DNA of 64,000 bases from Methylopila sp. Yamaguchi. GTDB taxonomy: Bacteria; Pseudomonadota; Alphaproteobacteria; Rhizobiales; Methylopilaceae. The position numbers were made by a program, and so were the translations under genes. Numbering within the stretch: position 1 is the stretch's first letter; each line of letters starts with the position of its first letter. This document shows, piece by piece, positions 35,161 to 43,722 of the stretch. The notes below the pieces were generated by a model, which saw only the letters and a list, made by a program, of their open reading frames with translations, did no database searches and was not told the origin of the DNA. The stretch lies in the NCBI RefSeq assembly GCF_002897035.1, contig NZ_BAUX01000003.1:275419-339418 (forward strand). Reading direction: 5' to 3'.

Positions 35161-36705
35161 ATGTCCGTGGAAGCACTTGATCGTCAGGCCGAGGCCATCC
35201 TTCTGAACCCCGCCGACAACGTCGCCGTGGTCCGTTCCGGCGTCGCGGCGGGAACGCCGATCGGCGTCGCGGGCGTCGTGACGTCGGGCGAGACGCCCCG
35301 CGGTCACAAGGTCGCCGTGGCGTTCATCGCCAGCGGCGCGGAGGTCATCAAGTATGGCCAGACCATCGGCTACGCGACGCGCGACATCGCGGCAGGCGAC
35401 CATGTGCATCTGCACAACATGGCCATGCACGACAGCGAGGTGGTGCACCACTTCGCCGCCGACGCCCGTCCGACGCCGCTCTTGCCGGAAGGGGACCGGC
35501 GCACGTTCCTGGGCTTCGCCCGCGCGAACGGCGACGTCGGGACCCGCAACTACATCGGGATCGTGAGCTCGGTGAACTGCTCCGCGACCGTCGCGAAGGC
35601 GGTCGCGGACCATTTCAACAACAAGGGCGGGCTCGCCGGCCATCCCAACGTCGACGGCGTCGTCGCGCTGACGCACGGCGGCGGCTGCGCCATCAACACC
35701 GCCTCGGAAGGCTACCGCTTCCTGATCCGGACGCTCGCGGGCTACGCCCGCAATCCGAACTTCGGCGGCATCCTGATGATCGGGCTCGGCTGCGAAACCA
35801 ACCAGATCGACATGCTGCTGGAGCGTTCCGGCCTCGCGGAGGGGCCGTTCCTCAAGACCATGACGATCCAGCGCACGGGCGGCACGCGCAAGTCGATCGA
35901 GGCGGCGTCCGAGGCGATCCGCGGCATGCTCGACACGGTCAACGCGGCGGAGCGCACGCCGCAGCCGCTGTCGAAGCTCAAGCTCGCGCTCCAGTGCGGC
36001 GGTTCGGACGGTTACTCCGGGATTTCGGCGAACCCGGCTCTCGGCCACGCCGCGGACCTGATCGTTCGCCATGGCGGCACGGCGGTGCTCTCGGAGACGC
36101 CCGAGATTTACGGCGCCGAGCATCTGCTGACCCGCCGGGCCCAGACGCCCGAGGTCGCCCAGAAGCTGATGGACCGCATCGAGTGGTGGCGGGACTACAC
36201 CGCGAAGAACGACGCGGAGCTCAACAACAATCCGTCCCACGGCAACAAGGCCGGCGGCCTGACGACCATCCTCGAGAAGTCGCTGGGCGCTGTCGCCAAG
36301 GGGGGCACGATGCCGCTCGAAGCCGTCTACGAATACGCCGAGCCGATCGATCGCACCGGCTTCGTGTTCATGGACACGCCGGGCTACGACCCGGTGGCGG
36401 TCACCGGCCAGGTGGCGGGCGGCTGCAACATCATCTGCTTCACGACCGGGCGCGGCTCGGTCTCGGGCTTCAAGCCGGCGCCCTGCATCAAGATCGCGAC
36501 CAACGACGCCATGTACGAGCACATGGAAGAGGACATGGACGTGAACTGCGGCGGGATCGTCACCGGCGCCGATACCATTGAGGCGGCGGGCGAGCGCATC
36601 TTCGAGAAGATCATCGCGGTCGCCTCCGGCGAGCCGTCCTTGAGCGAGACCTTCGACTACGGCGACAACGAGTTCGTGCCCTGGCCGCTCGGCGCGGTGA
36701 CCTGA
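35161..36705 (+). CDS. garD: GarD/UxaA-family sugar-acid dehydratase (galactarate or altronate dehydratase)
   Basis: A 514-residue iron-dependent dehydratase with an N-terminal SAF domain (about 15-95; DHVHLHNMAMHDS) and the large UxaA/GarD catalytic domain (about 110-510; SSVNCSATVAKAVADHF, HGGGCAINT, CNIICFTTGRGS, VNCGGIVTGA). It converts galactarate to 5-keto-4-deoxyglucarate or D-altronate to KDG. Its divergence from the dehydratase/KGSADH operon favours galactarate. A GGAGGAGG ribosome site precedes the ATG. Confidence 0.88.
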   Translation: MSVEALDRQAEAILLNPADNVAVVRSGVAAGTPIGVAGVVTSGETPRGHKVAVAFIASGAEVIKYGQTIGYATRDIAAGDHVHLHNMAMHDSEVVHHFAADARPTPLLPEGDRRTFLGFARANGDVGTRNYIGIVSSVNCSATVAKAVADHFNNKGGLAGHPNVDGVVALTHGGGCAINTASEGYRFLIRTLAGYARNPNFGGILMIGLGCETNQIDMLLERSGLAEGPFLKTMTIQRTGGTRKSIEAASEAIRGMLDTVNAAERTPQPLSKLKLALQCGGSDGYSGISANPALGHAADLIVRHGGTAVLSETPEIYGAEHLLTRRAQTPEVAQKLMDRIEWWRDYTAKNDAELNNNPSHGNKAGGLTTILEKSLGAVAKGGTMPLEAVYEYAEPIDRTGFVFMDTPGYDPVAVTGQVAGGCNIICFTTGRGSVSGFKPAPCIKIATNDAMYEHMEEDMDVNCGGIVTGADTIEAAGERIFEKIIAVASGEPSLSETFDYGDNEFVPWPLGAVT

Positions 36706-36792
36706 CGACTGGACGTCAGGCGTCGAGGGACGGCGTCGGCCCCGACTTCGCAGCATCCATCACTTGGACGGAGTCCCGGGACGGACGTCGTG

Positions 36793-36832
36793 GACGCCCG
36801 AAGGCGGGTATGACGCGATGCTTCCGGGCGTC
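36793..36832. repeat. Inverted repeat after garD, related to dispersed palindromes (copy D)
   Basis: GACGCCCG (36793-36800) pairs with CGGGCGTC (36825-36832). The segment GTGGACGCCCGAAGGCGGG resembles one arm of the repeat at 56378. It may act as terminator between garD and the GntR gene 28 bases downstream. Confidence 0.5.
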
Positions 36833-36859
36833 TCAATGGTCCCGTGAGTCGGCAGAAAG

Positions 36860-37822
36860 ATGTTCGAACGCAAGCGCCCGGCCTACGCCCTGATTGCGGA
36901 CACGCTGCGCGAGACGATCGCGTCCGGGCGGCTGCCGGCGGGCGCGGTGCTGGCCGAGGGCGCGCTGGCGAGCCTGTTCGGCGCCAGCCGCTCGCCGGTG
37001 AAGCAGGCCTTCGCGCAGCTCGAGGCGGAGAAGCTGGTGCGGCGGTTCGACGGGCGCGGCGTCCTCGTCGGCGACGGGCCGCCGAAGCGGGTGGCGCTCA
37101 CCGCCGAGATTCTGGGGCTCGCGACAGGCGCCGCGCGCGACGACGCCTGGGACACGCTCTACTACGCGCTGGAGCGCGCGGTCATCGAAGCCTCGGTCTT
37201 CGGGCGCTTTCGCATCAACGAACTGGCGCTCGCGCGCCACTTCGGCGTCGGGCGGACGGTGGCGCGCAACCTGCTGCTGCGGGCGCAGGGCACGGGGATC
37301 GCGGTCAAGACCGACAGCGGCCATTGGCAGATCGTGCCGATGGACGAAGCCCGCATCAGCGATCTCTACGAGCTTCGGCTGATGCTGGAGCCGCCCCTGA
37401 TCAAAAGCGCCGCCGGCCGCGTGCCGGGCGACCTGCTCCGCGAAATGGCCACGCGGCACGCCGCCGCGAACCGGGCGGCTCCGGACTACGGCGTCGCCGA
37501 GCTCGATGCGCTCGAAGCGGACATCCACGTGACCTGCCTCGGCTTCGGCCGCAACGCGGAGGCCCGGGCCGCGCTCGAACGCACGCGCTGCCTGCTGGTC
37601 GTCGGCAAGCACATCCAGGCGGCGATCGCCAAGGCGCCCCGCATCGATCCCTTCATGGACGAGCATCTCGCCATTCTCGCGGCGCTGGAGGCGAACGACG
37701 GCGACCGCGCCGCGGCGGCGCTCAGCGACCATCTGCTGTCGAGCATGCGGAAGGCGGCGGAGCGTCTCGAGGCGTTCCGCGCGCAAGGGGGGCCCTCCGC
37801 GCCGGCCTTCCTGATGGCGTGA
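36860..37822 (+). CDS. GntR-family regulator with two winged helix domains plus FCD domain
   Basis: A 320-residue regulator. The first winged HTH is at about 7-72 (ALASLFGASRSPVKQAFAQLEAEKLVRR). A second, diverged one is at about 95-163 (RINELALARHFGVGRTVARNLLLRAQG). An FCD ligand domain spans about 168-300. Ordinary FCD regulators have one HTH and about 230 residues, so the N-terminal domain has been duplicated or fused. Translation initiation is weak (GGCAGAAAG before ATG). It probably regulates garD and the divergent ABC operon. Confidence 0.88.
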   Translation: MFERKRPAYALIADTLRETIASGRLPAGAVLAEGALASLFGASRSPVKQAFAQLEAEKLVRRFDGRGVLVGDGPPKRVALTAEILGLATGAARDDAWDTLYYALERAVIEASVFGRFRINELALARHFGVGRTVARNLLLRAQGTGIAVKTDSGHWQIVPMDEARISDLYELRLMLEPPLIKSAAGRVPGDLLREMATRHAAANRAAPDYGVAELDALEADIHVTCLGFGRNAEARAALERTRCLLVVGKHIQAAIAKAPRIDPFMDEHLAILAALEANDGDRAAAALSDHLLSSMRKAAERLEAFRAQGGPSAPAFLMA

Positions 37823-37930
37823 GCGCGCTCGCCTCCGACGGCTGCGCATCGGTTGGGCGGTTGACGCTGTTTTAAGCTGTGCGGCCATCAGCTGAACGGC
37901 AGGCTCCGTCCGTTCCGAGCGACCCGCGCT

Positions 37931-37946
37931 TGGCACGCGCGTTGCT
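37931..37946 (+). promoter_or_regulatory. Sigma-54 (-24/-12) promoter
   Basis: TGGCACGCGCGTTGCT matches every fixed position of the RpoN consensus TGGCACG-N4-TTGCW, with correct GG-to-GC spacing. Expected transcription start is about 37957, leaving a leader of about 15 bases that contains GGAG before the ATG at 37973. It would place the downstream transporter/racemase operon under an enhancer-binding activator such as NtrC. Confidence 0.8.
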
Positions 37947-37972
37947 GGTCTGCGACCCAGTCCGGAGCACAG

Positions 37973-39067
37973 ATGCCGCAAGCCGCCGAGATCGACCTCG
38001 CCTCGGTCACCAAGCGTTACGGCGACGACGCCGTCGCCGTCGACGCGATCAGCCTGAAGATCAGGGCCGGGACCTACTGTTGCCTGCTCGGTCCCTCCGG
38101 CTGCGGCAAGACCTCGACGCTGCGCATGATCGCCGGCCACGAGAGCGTCACCTCGGGCGACATCCGCCTCGGCGACGTCGTGGTGACGGACCTGCCGCCC
38201 GCCCGGCGCGGGACCTCGATGATGTTCCAGTCATACGCGCTGTTCCCGCATCTCGACCTCGTCGACAACGTCGCCTTCTCGCTGAAGATGAAGGGCGTGG
38301 CGAAGGCCGAGCGGCGGGAGAAGGCGCTTGGCATGCTCAAGCTGATGCACATGGATCAGTACGCCTCGCGGCGCCCCGCGCAGCTCTCCGGCGGCCAGCA
38401 GCAGCGCGTGGCGCTTGCCCGGGCGCTGATCACCAGCCCTCAGGCGCTGCTGCTCGACGAGCCGTTGTCGGCGCTCGACCCGTTCCTGAAGGTCAAGATG
38501 CGGCAGGAGCTGAAGCGCCTGCAGCGGGATCTCGGCGTCACCTTCGTCCACGTCACCCACAGCCAGGAGGAGGCCATGGCGCTGGCCGATCTGGTGGTGG
38601 TGATGTCGAACGGCCGGATCGAGCAGGCGGCGGCCCCGCGCGACATCTTCCACCGGCCCGCCACCGCCTTCGTGGCGAGCTTCATGGGCGAGCACAACGT
38701 GCTGTCCGGCGAGGTCACCGCCCTCGACGACGCCGGCGCGATCCTCACGTGTTCAGGCGGCGCGTCGTTCCGTCTGCCCGCGGCGGCCCATCTCGAGCTC
38801 GGCGCACCGGCCCAGGCCGCGGTCCGGCGCGATCGCATCCGGATCGGCGAGGCCGCCGCGCCGGGCCTTGGCTTCACCGGCCACGTCCGCAACGTCGAAT
38901 ACCGGGGCGGGTCCATGAAGATGACCCTCGACGCGCCGGGCGTTGAGGACTTCACCGTCTACGCCGACGAGGCGGTCTTTGACTCCGCGCCGCACGAGAT
39001 CGGTGAGGCCGCGCCGCTCGCCTGGAGCCTCGCCGACGTCCACGTGCTCCTCCCCTCGCTCCAGTGA
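37973..39067 (+). CDS. ABC transporter ATP-binding protein (PotA/spermidine-putrescine type)
   Basis: A 364-residue ATPase with Walker A GPSGCGKTST (about 39-48), Q-loop MMFQSYALFPH, signature LSGGQQQRVALARAL and Walker B LLLDEPLSALDPF. A C-terminal TOBE/OB regulatory domain spans about 285-360. First gene of the operon behind the sigma-54 promoter. PotA-type systems import polyamines, opines, hydantoin-like and other small nitrogen compounds. Confidence 0.93.
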   Translation: MPQAAEIDLASVTKRYGDDAVAVDAISLKIRAGTYCCLLGPSGCGKTSTLRMIAGHESVTSGDIRLGDVVVTDLPPARRGTSMMFQSYALFPHLDLVDNVAFSLKMKGVAKAERREKALGMLKLMHMDQYASRRPAQLSGGQQQRVALARALITSPQALLLDEPLSALDPFLKVKMRQELKRLQRDLGVTFVHVTHSQEEAMALADLVVVMSNGRIEQAAAPRDIFHRPATAFVASFMGEHNVLSGEVTALDDAGAILTCSGGASFRLPAAAHLELGAPAQAAVRRDRIRIGEAAAPGLGFTGHVRNVEYRGGSMKMTLDAPGVEDFTVYADEAVFDSAPHEIGEAAPLAWSLADVHVLLPSLQ

Positions 39068-39097
39068 TCCCGACCCCGCATGACGCAAGGACCGGCC

Positions 39098-40399
39098 ATG
39101 ACTGATCCGAAGACCAACGATCCGACCCCCGGCCTCAATCGCCGCGCCGTGCTCAAAGGCGCGGCGGCCGCGGTCGGCGCCGCCGCCGGCTCCGGCGCGG
39201 TGACCGGGTTCCCGACGATCTGGGCTCAGAACATCAAGGACGTCACGCTGCGCCAGTTCGGCACCGGCGTCTCCAACCTCAACGCCATCGCCGATCAGGT
39301 GAAGAAGGATCTCGGTTTCACCCTGCGCATGACGGCGCTCGACAGCGACAGCGTCACCCAGCGCGCGGTGACCCAGCCCGACAGCTACGACATCGCCGAC
39401 ATCGAGTACTGGATCGCGAAGAAGGTCTTCCCGACCGGCGCGCTGCAGCCGATGGACGTCAAGAAGATCAAGTACTACGACCAGATCGTCCCGATCTTCA
39501 CCACCGGCAAGCTGACGCCCGACAGCGTGGTCGCCCAGGGGACGGCGCCCAGCACGGTCGGCTTCGTGGAAGGTCCCGGCGCGAAAACGTTCGCGAAGGC
39601 GCCGACCGAGTGGATGACGCTGATTCCGACGATCTACAACGCCGACACGCTGGGCATCCGGCCCGACCTCGTCGGCCGGCCAATCGCAAACTGGAAGGAC
39701 ATTCTCGACCCGAAGTTCAAGGGCAAGACGTCGATCCTCAACATCCCCTCGATCGGCATCATGGACGCCGCGATGATCTGCGAGAGCGCCGGGATCATCA
39801 AGTACGGCGACAAGGGCAACATGACCGAAGCGGAGATCGACACGACGATCGCCACGCTGATCGAGGCCAAGAAGGCCGGCCAGTTCCGCGCCTTCTGGAA
39901 GACATTCGACGAGAGCGTAAACCTGATGACCTCCGGTGAGGTGATCATCCAGTCGATGTGGTCGCCGGCCGTCACCGCCGTGCGGGCGAAGGGCGTTCCT
40001 TGCGTCTACCAGCCGCTCGCCGAAGGCTATCGCGCCTGGGGCGGCGGGCTCGGCATCGGCAAGAACGTCAAAGGCCTCGTGCTCGACGCAGCCTACGAAT
40101 ACATCAACTGGTACCTGTCCGGATGGTGCGGCGCCTATCTCAACCGCCAGGGCTACTACTCCGCCTGCCTGTCGACCGCGAAGCAGCACATGTCGGCGGA
40201 CGAGTGGGGCTTCTGGATGGAGGGCAAGCCCGCGGCCTCGGACATTCTCTCGCCCGACGGCAAGCTGCTGGAGAAGGCCGGGGCGGTGCGCGACGGCGGC
40301 TCGTTCGAGGAGCGGATGGGAAAGGTCGCGTGCTGGAACGCCGTGATGGACAAGGACCGCTACATGGTCCGCAAGTGGAACGAGTTCATCGCCGCGTGA
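39098..40399 (+). CDS. PotD-type periplasmic binding protein, Tat-exported
   Basis: A 433-residue substrate receptor with a Tat signal (GLNRRAVLKGAAAAVGAAAG, R15-R16) and a type-2 binding-protein fold. It contains aromatic-rich pocket segments such as YGDKGNMTEAE, WSPAVTAV and EYINWYLSGWCGAYLNRQGYYS. The ATG at 39098 is preferred to one 18 bases upstream because AAGGACC lies in the right position. Longer than typical PotD (~350). Ligand unknown. Confidence 0.9.
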   Translation: MTDPKTNDPTPGLNRRAVLKGAAAAVGAAAGSGAVTGFPTIWAQNIKDVTLRQFGTGVSNLNAIADQVKKDLGFTLRMTALDSDSVTQRAVTQPDSYDIADIEYWIAKKVFPTGALQPMDVKKIKYYDQIVPIFTTGKLTPDSVVAQGTAPSTVGFVEGPGAKTFAKAPTEWMTLIPTIYNADTLGIRPDLVGRPIANWKDILDPKFKGKTSILNIPSIGIMDAAMICESAGIIKYGDKGNMTEAEIDTTIATLIEAKKAGQFRAFWKTFDESVNLMTSGEVIIQSMWSPAVTAVRAKGVPCVYQPLAEGYRAWGGGLGIGKNVKGLVLDAAYEYINWYLSGWCGAYLNRQGYYSACLSTAKQHMSADEWGFWMEGKPAASDILSPDGKLLEKAGAVRDGGSFEERMGKVACWNAVMDKDRYMVRKWNEFIAA

Positions 40400-40408
40400 C
40401 CGTCGCAA

Positions 40409-40471
40409 CGCTCCGCTTTCGCGTCTTGGGAAACGCCGGGACCCAGCAAAGCCAGGCTCGAAGGCGGAGCG
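40409..40471. repeat. Short inverted-repeat element between binding-protein and permease genes
   Basis: CGCTCCGC (40409) and GCGGAGCG (40464) flank a 47-base interior containing CGGGACCCAGC. The gap is 100 bases inside an otherwise tight operon. It may be a further dispersed palindrome or an mRNA stem that separates binding-protein and permease expression. Confidence 0.4.
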
Positions 40472-40499
40472 GCTGCTGCGCGCGCTTCGGGGCGCGCCC

Positions 40500-41348
40500 A
40501 TGATCGCCCGGCTCGCCCCCTATTTGCAGGCCGCGCCGCTCGCGCTGATCCTCGGCGCGTTCCTGCTGCTGCCGCTCGCCGCCATCGTGGCGGTGAGCTT
40601 CTGGGACTACGACAGCGTCCAAATCTACCCGGATTTCATCACGCTGAACTACGTCGAGGCGCTCGGCTCCTGGGTCACGTGGAAGACCTACCTGAACACG
40701 CTGAAGTTCGTGGCGATCGTATGGGCGATCACGACAGTCGTCGGCTTCCTTGTCGCCTATTTCCTCGCGTTCCATGTCCGCAGCGCGACCATGCAGATGG
40801 TCCTGTTCCTGATCTGCACGGTGCCGTTCCTGACCTCGAACATCATTCGCATGATCTCCTGGGTGCCGTTCCTCGGCCGCAACGGACTGCTGAACACGAC
40901 GCTGGTGGAACTCGGGATCGTCCCGGCGCCGTTGGAGTTCCTGCTGTTCTCGGAGTTCGCCGTCGTGCTCGCGATGGTGCACCTCTACGTGCTTTTCATG
41001 GTCACGCCGATCTTCAACTCGCTGATGCGCATCGACCGCGCCCTGATCGAGGCCGCGCGCGACGCCGGAGCGAACGGATGGCAGACTCTGACGAACGTCG
41101 TGATCCCGCTCGCCAAGCCCGGGATCGCGATCGGCTCGATCTTCGTGGTGACGCTGGTGCTCGGCGACTTCGTCACCGTGCGCTTCATGTCGGGCGGGCA
41201 GTCGGCCTCGGTCGGCCTGATGATCGCGAACCAGATTTCGCTGCTGCAGTACCCGGCGGCGGCGGCGAACGCCGTCGCCCTGCTCGCGCTCGTCCTGCTG
41301 ATGGTGGCCGCGATGCTGCGCATCGTCGACATCCGCAAGGAGCTTTGA
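40500..41348 (+). CDS. PotB-type ABC permease
   Basis: A 282-residue inner-membrane permease with six helices and the EAA loop EAARDAGANGWQTLTNVVIPLAKPGI. The N-terminal periplasmic region (SFWDYDSVQIYPDFITLNYVEAL) is typical of PotB. It is two bases from the next permease gene, with which it should form the translocation pore. Confidence 0.93.
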   Translation: MIARLAPYLQAAPLALILGAFLLLPLAAIVAVSFWDYDSVQIYPDFITLNYVEALGSWVTWKTYLNTLKFVAIVWAITTVVGFLVAYFLAFHVRSATMQMVLFLICTVPFLTSNIIRMISWVPFLGRNGLLNTTLVELGIVPAPLEFLLFSEFAVVLAMVHLYVLFMVTPIFNSLMRIDRALIEAARDAGANGWQTLTNVVIPLAKPGIAIGSIFVVTLVLGDFVTVRFMSGGQSASVGLMIANQISLLQYPAAAANAVALLALVLLMVAAMLRIVDIRKEL

Positions 41349-41350
41349 GG

Positions 41351-42178
41351 ATGGCGTCCGAAGGGCGCGGCTTGGAGTTCTATGCGCTGGCGGCGTTCTT
41401 CGCGCTCTTCGTGTTGTTCCTCTATGGTCCGCTGTCGACCATCCTGATCCTGTCGTTCCAGGGCCCGGGCGGCGGGCTGACGTTCCCGATGAACGGCGTC
41501 TCCACGCGCTGGTTCGAGAACCTGTTCGAGCAGCAGGCCGTCGGCGACTTCGGAGGCTCGTTCGCCCGCTCGCTGGCGCTCGGCGTGATGACGACGCTGA
41601 CGACCGTTGCGGTGTCGCTGTGCGCCGGGCTCGCCTTCCGCCGCCGCTTCCTCGGCTCGACGGCGCTGTTTTACCTGACAGTCGCGAGCCTCGTCGTGCC
41701 GTCGATCCTCGTCAGCCTCGGCATTGGCCTCGCGTTCCAGGTGGCGGGCGTGCAGCCGGCGTGGTGGACCTCCGCCTTCGGCGCCCATCTCACCTGGACC
41801 TTGCCCTTCGGCGTGCTGATCATGTTCGCCGTGTTCAATCGGTTCTCGCCGGCCTACGAAGAGGCCGCGCGCGATCTCGGCGCCTCAAATTGGCAGACCT
41901 TCGTCCACGTGGTGCTGCCGATCATCGCGCCGAGCCTCGTGGGCGTCGGCCTGTTCGGCTTCACGCTGTCCTACGACGAGTTCGCCCGCACCCTGATGAC
42001 CGCCGGCAGCTTCAACACCCTTCCGCTCGAGATCTACGGCATGACCACCAACGTCACGACGCCGGTGCTCTACGCGCTGGGCGCGGTCACCACCCTGGTT
42101 TCGTTCACCGCGATCGCGGCGGCGCTCGTCGCCATGTCGGCCATCGCGCGGCGCCGCAAGACGTTGAAGCCGGTATGA
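41351..42178 (+). CDS. PotC-type ABC permease
   Basis: A 275-residue permease with six helices, the N-terminal YGPLSTILILSFQG and the EAA loop EEAARDLGASNWQTFVHVVLPIIAPSL. It has the PotC-typical FTLSYDEFARTLMTAG. The start at MASEGRG follows GAGG directly and GGAG at 12 bases. The stop overlaps the racemase start (ATGA). Confidence 0.93.
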   Translation: MASEGRGLEFYALAAFFALFVLFLYGPLSTILILSFQGPGGGLTFPMNGVSTRWFENLFEQQAVGDFGGSFARSLALGVMTTLTTVAVSLCAGLAFRRRFLGSTALFYLTVASLVVPSILVSLGIGLAFQVAGVQPAWWTSAFGAHLTWTLPFGVLIMFAVFNRFSPAYEEAARDLGASNWQTFVHVVLPIIAPSLVGVGLFGFTLSYDEFARTLMTAGSFNTLPLEIYGMTTNVTTPVLYALGAVTTLVSFTAIAAALVAMSAIARRRKTLKPV

Positions 42179-42906
42179 AGTTGCTCGTGGTCAATCCCAA
42201 CACCACCGCCTCGATGACCGCCAAGATCGCGGCCGCGGCCGGCGCAGCGGCGGCTCCGGACACGCAGATCGTCGCCGCGACCTCCGCCATGGGGCCGGCT
42301 TCGATCGAGGGCTACTACGACGAGGCCTTCGCGGTTCCCGGCCTGATCGCGGCGATTCGGGAGGGCGAAGGCGCGGGAGCGGAAGCCGCGATCATCGCCT
42401 GCTTCGACGACACCGGGCTCGACGCCGCCCGGGCGGCGGTCGCGATCCCCGTCGTCGGCATCTGCGAGGCGGCCCTCGTCACGGCGGGCCAGCTCGCGAA
42501 GCGCATCGCGGTCGTGACCACGCTCGAACGTTCGGTCGTGCCTCTGGAGGAGATCGTGGCCCGCTACGGCTACGCCGCCCGCGTGCGGGTCTCCGCCTGC
42601 GACGTGGAGGTGCTGGCGCTCGAGGACGAAGGATCGGACGCCCGCGCGAAGCTCGAGGCGGAGATCGAACGTGCGCTCGGCCGCGGCGCGGACGCGATCG
42701 TGCTCGGCTGCGCCGGCATGGCGGACCTCGCAGCCGCCCTGTCCGAGCGCTTCGGCGCGCCCGTCGTCGACGGCGTCGCCGCCGCGGTGAAGCAGGCCGA
42801 GGCTCTGGTTTTGCTCGGCCTCAAGACAAGCAAGCGCGGCGCCTATGCGACGCCGCGCTCCAAGCCATATTCGGGCGTTCTCTCGGCCTTCGCGCCGCCG
42901 GCCTGA
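42175..42906 (+). CDS. Asp/Glu/hydantoin racemase family protein
   Basis: A 243-residue cofactor-independent racemase of the hydantoin/allantoin racemase clade. It carries the family start LLVVNPNTTASMT and the two active-site cysteines C76 (IIACFDDTGLD) and C179 (VLGCAGMADL). It is translationally coupled to the permease, so the imported compound is probably a chiral hydantoin, allantoin or similar ring compound that is racemised before hydrolysis. No hydantoinase or carbamoylase is nearby. Maleate isomerase-like activity is a less likely alternative. Confidence 0.88.
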   Translation: MKLLVVNPNTTASMTAKIAAAAGAAAAPDTQIVAATSAMGPASIEGYYDEAFAVPGLIAAIREGEGAGAEAAIIACFDDTGLDAARAAVAIPVVGICEAALVTAGQLAKRIAVVTTLERSVVPLEEIVARYGYAARVRVSACDVEVLALEDEGSDARAKLEAEIERALGRGADAIVLGCAGMADLAAALSERFGAPVVDGVAAAVKQAEALVLLGLKTSKRGAYATPRSKPYSGVLSAFAPPA

Positions 42907-42923
42907 GAGCCGCCGTCGAACGC

Positions 42924-43601
42924 TCAGAAGCGGTAGGTGACGCCGGTGCCGATCACCCAGGGATTGATCTTGGCGCGCCCATGGACGTTCGCGCCGCCGG
43001 CCGCGAGCGAGATCTTGGGCTCCATGTAGATCTTCTTCACGTCGACGTTCACGCCCCAGTGCTCGTCGATCATGTAGTCGAAACCGATCTGGCCAGCGAC
43101 GCCGACCGAGTTCTTGAGGTTGAGCCGCCGCACGGTCGGGCCCGCGCCGTCCTCGTTGAAGTAGATTGAGTAGTTCACGCCGACGCCCACGTAGGGCTTG
43201 AACTTTCCGAAGTTGGTGAAGTGGTACTGCGCCGTCACCGTCGCCGGGATGACCCAGGTGTCGCCGACGTTTAGGCCCTTCAGCGCGCCGCGGCCCTTGA
43301 TGCTGTGCTTCGAGGCGCAGCAGATCACTTCGATCGCGAGGTTCGGCGTGAAGAAATAGGTGAAGTCGATCTCGGGCATCACGTCGGACGAGATATGCGC
43401 GCTGCCGGGGATGTTGAAGTTGGCCTTCGACTTGTGCGGAACCACGCCGATCACCCGGCCTCTCACCATGAAGCGGCTCCAGTCGAACGGAGCTGCGGTC
43501 TCGAAGGTGGGCGGGTCGAGGGGCGCGTCCGCCGCGCGGGCGACGCCGATGGCGGGCGCAAGGGCGGCGAGCGCGAGCGCCGGCGCAAGCAGGAATTTCA
43601 T
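42924..43601 (-). CDS. ompW: OmpW-family outer-membrane protein
   Basis: A 225-residue eight-stranded barrel protein with signal peptide about 1-23 (GVARAADA) and the OmpW motifs NFNIPGSAHISSDVMPEIDF, KFKPYVGVGVNYSIYF and GFDYMIDEHWGVNVDVKKIY, ending in a terminal phenylalanine (VTYRF). OmpW channels favour small hydrophobic compounds and are induced by FNR in several bacteria. A perfect FixK/FNR box lies about 76 bases upstream of the ATG, fitting low-oxygen control here too. Confidence 0.93.
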   Translation of the reverse strand: MKFLLAPALALAALAPAIGVARAADAPLDPPTFETAAPFDWSRFMVRGRVIGVVPHKSKANFNIPGSAHISSDVMPEIDFTYFFTPNLAIEVICCASKHSIKGRGALKGLNVGDTWVIPATVTAQYHFTNFGKFKPYVGVGVNYSIYFNEDGAGPTVRRLNLKNSVGVAGQIGFDYMIDEHWGVNVDVKKIYMEPKISLAAGGANVHGRAKINPWVIGTGVTYRF

Positions 43602-43676
43602 GGGTCCATATCCTCAAAGTGCGAGCCAAGTGCTTGGGAGCGCTTCGAGATTTAGACTCCAGCGGCGGGGCTTTCG

Positions 43677-43690
43677 TTGACGTGCGTCAA
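43677..43690. promoter_or_regulatory. FixK/FNR box upstream of ompW
   Basis: TTGACGTGCGTCAA is a perfect dyad of the form TTGA-N6-TCAA. It lies in the 121-base gap between ompW and the 3' end of hemN, so it can serve only ompW. The local FixK at 48751 is the expected ligand. Confidence 0.85.
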
Positions 43691-43722
43691 ACGTAGAGCC
43701 GGCTTTGGAAAACGGTTTTTCG

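Noticed and set aside
34958..35206. 82-residue open frame in the garD/ABC divergent gap
   Set aside because: It runs across the strong garD ribosome site and start, has no recognisable motif, and the region reads as promoter DNA.
36706..36859. Possible small gene between garD and the GntR regulator
   Set aside because: Only repeat-like inverted sequence was found; no start with a ribosome site and sustained frame.
37823..37930. NtrC enhancer sites upstream of the sigma-54 promoter
   Set aside because: Only partial matches such as TGCGCATCGGTTGGGCG; not close enough to the NtrC dyad to annotate.
40400..40499. Insertion-sequence remnant suspected from flanking inverted repeats in the Pot-like operon
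   Set aside because: Only 63 bases, no transposase fragment and no target duplication; better explained as a short palindromic repeat.
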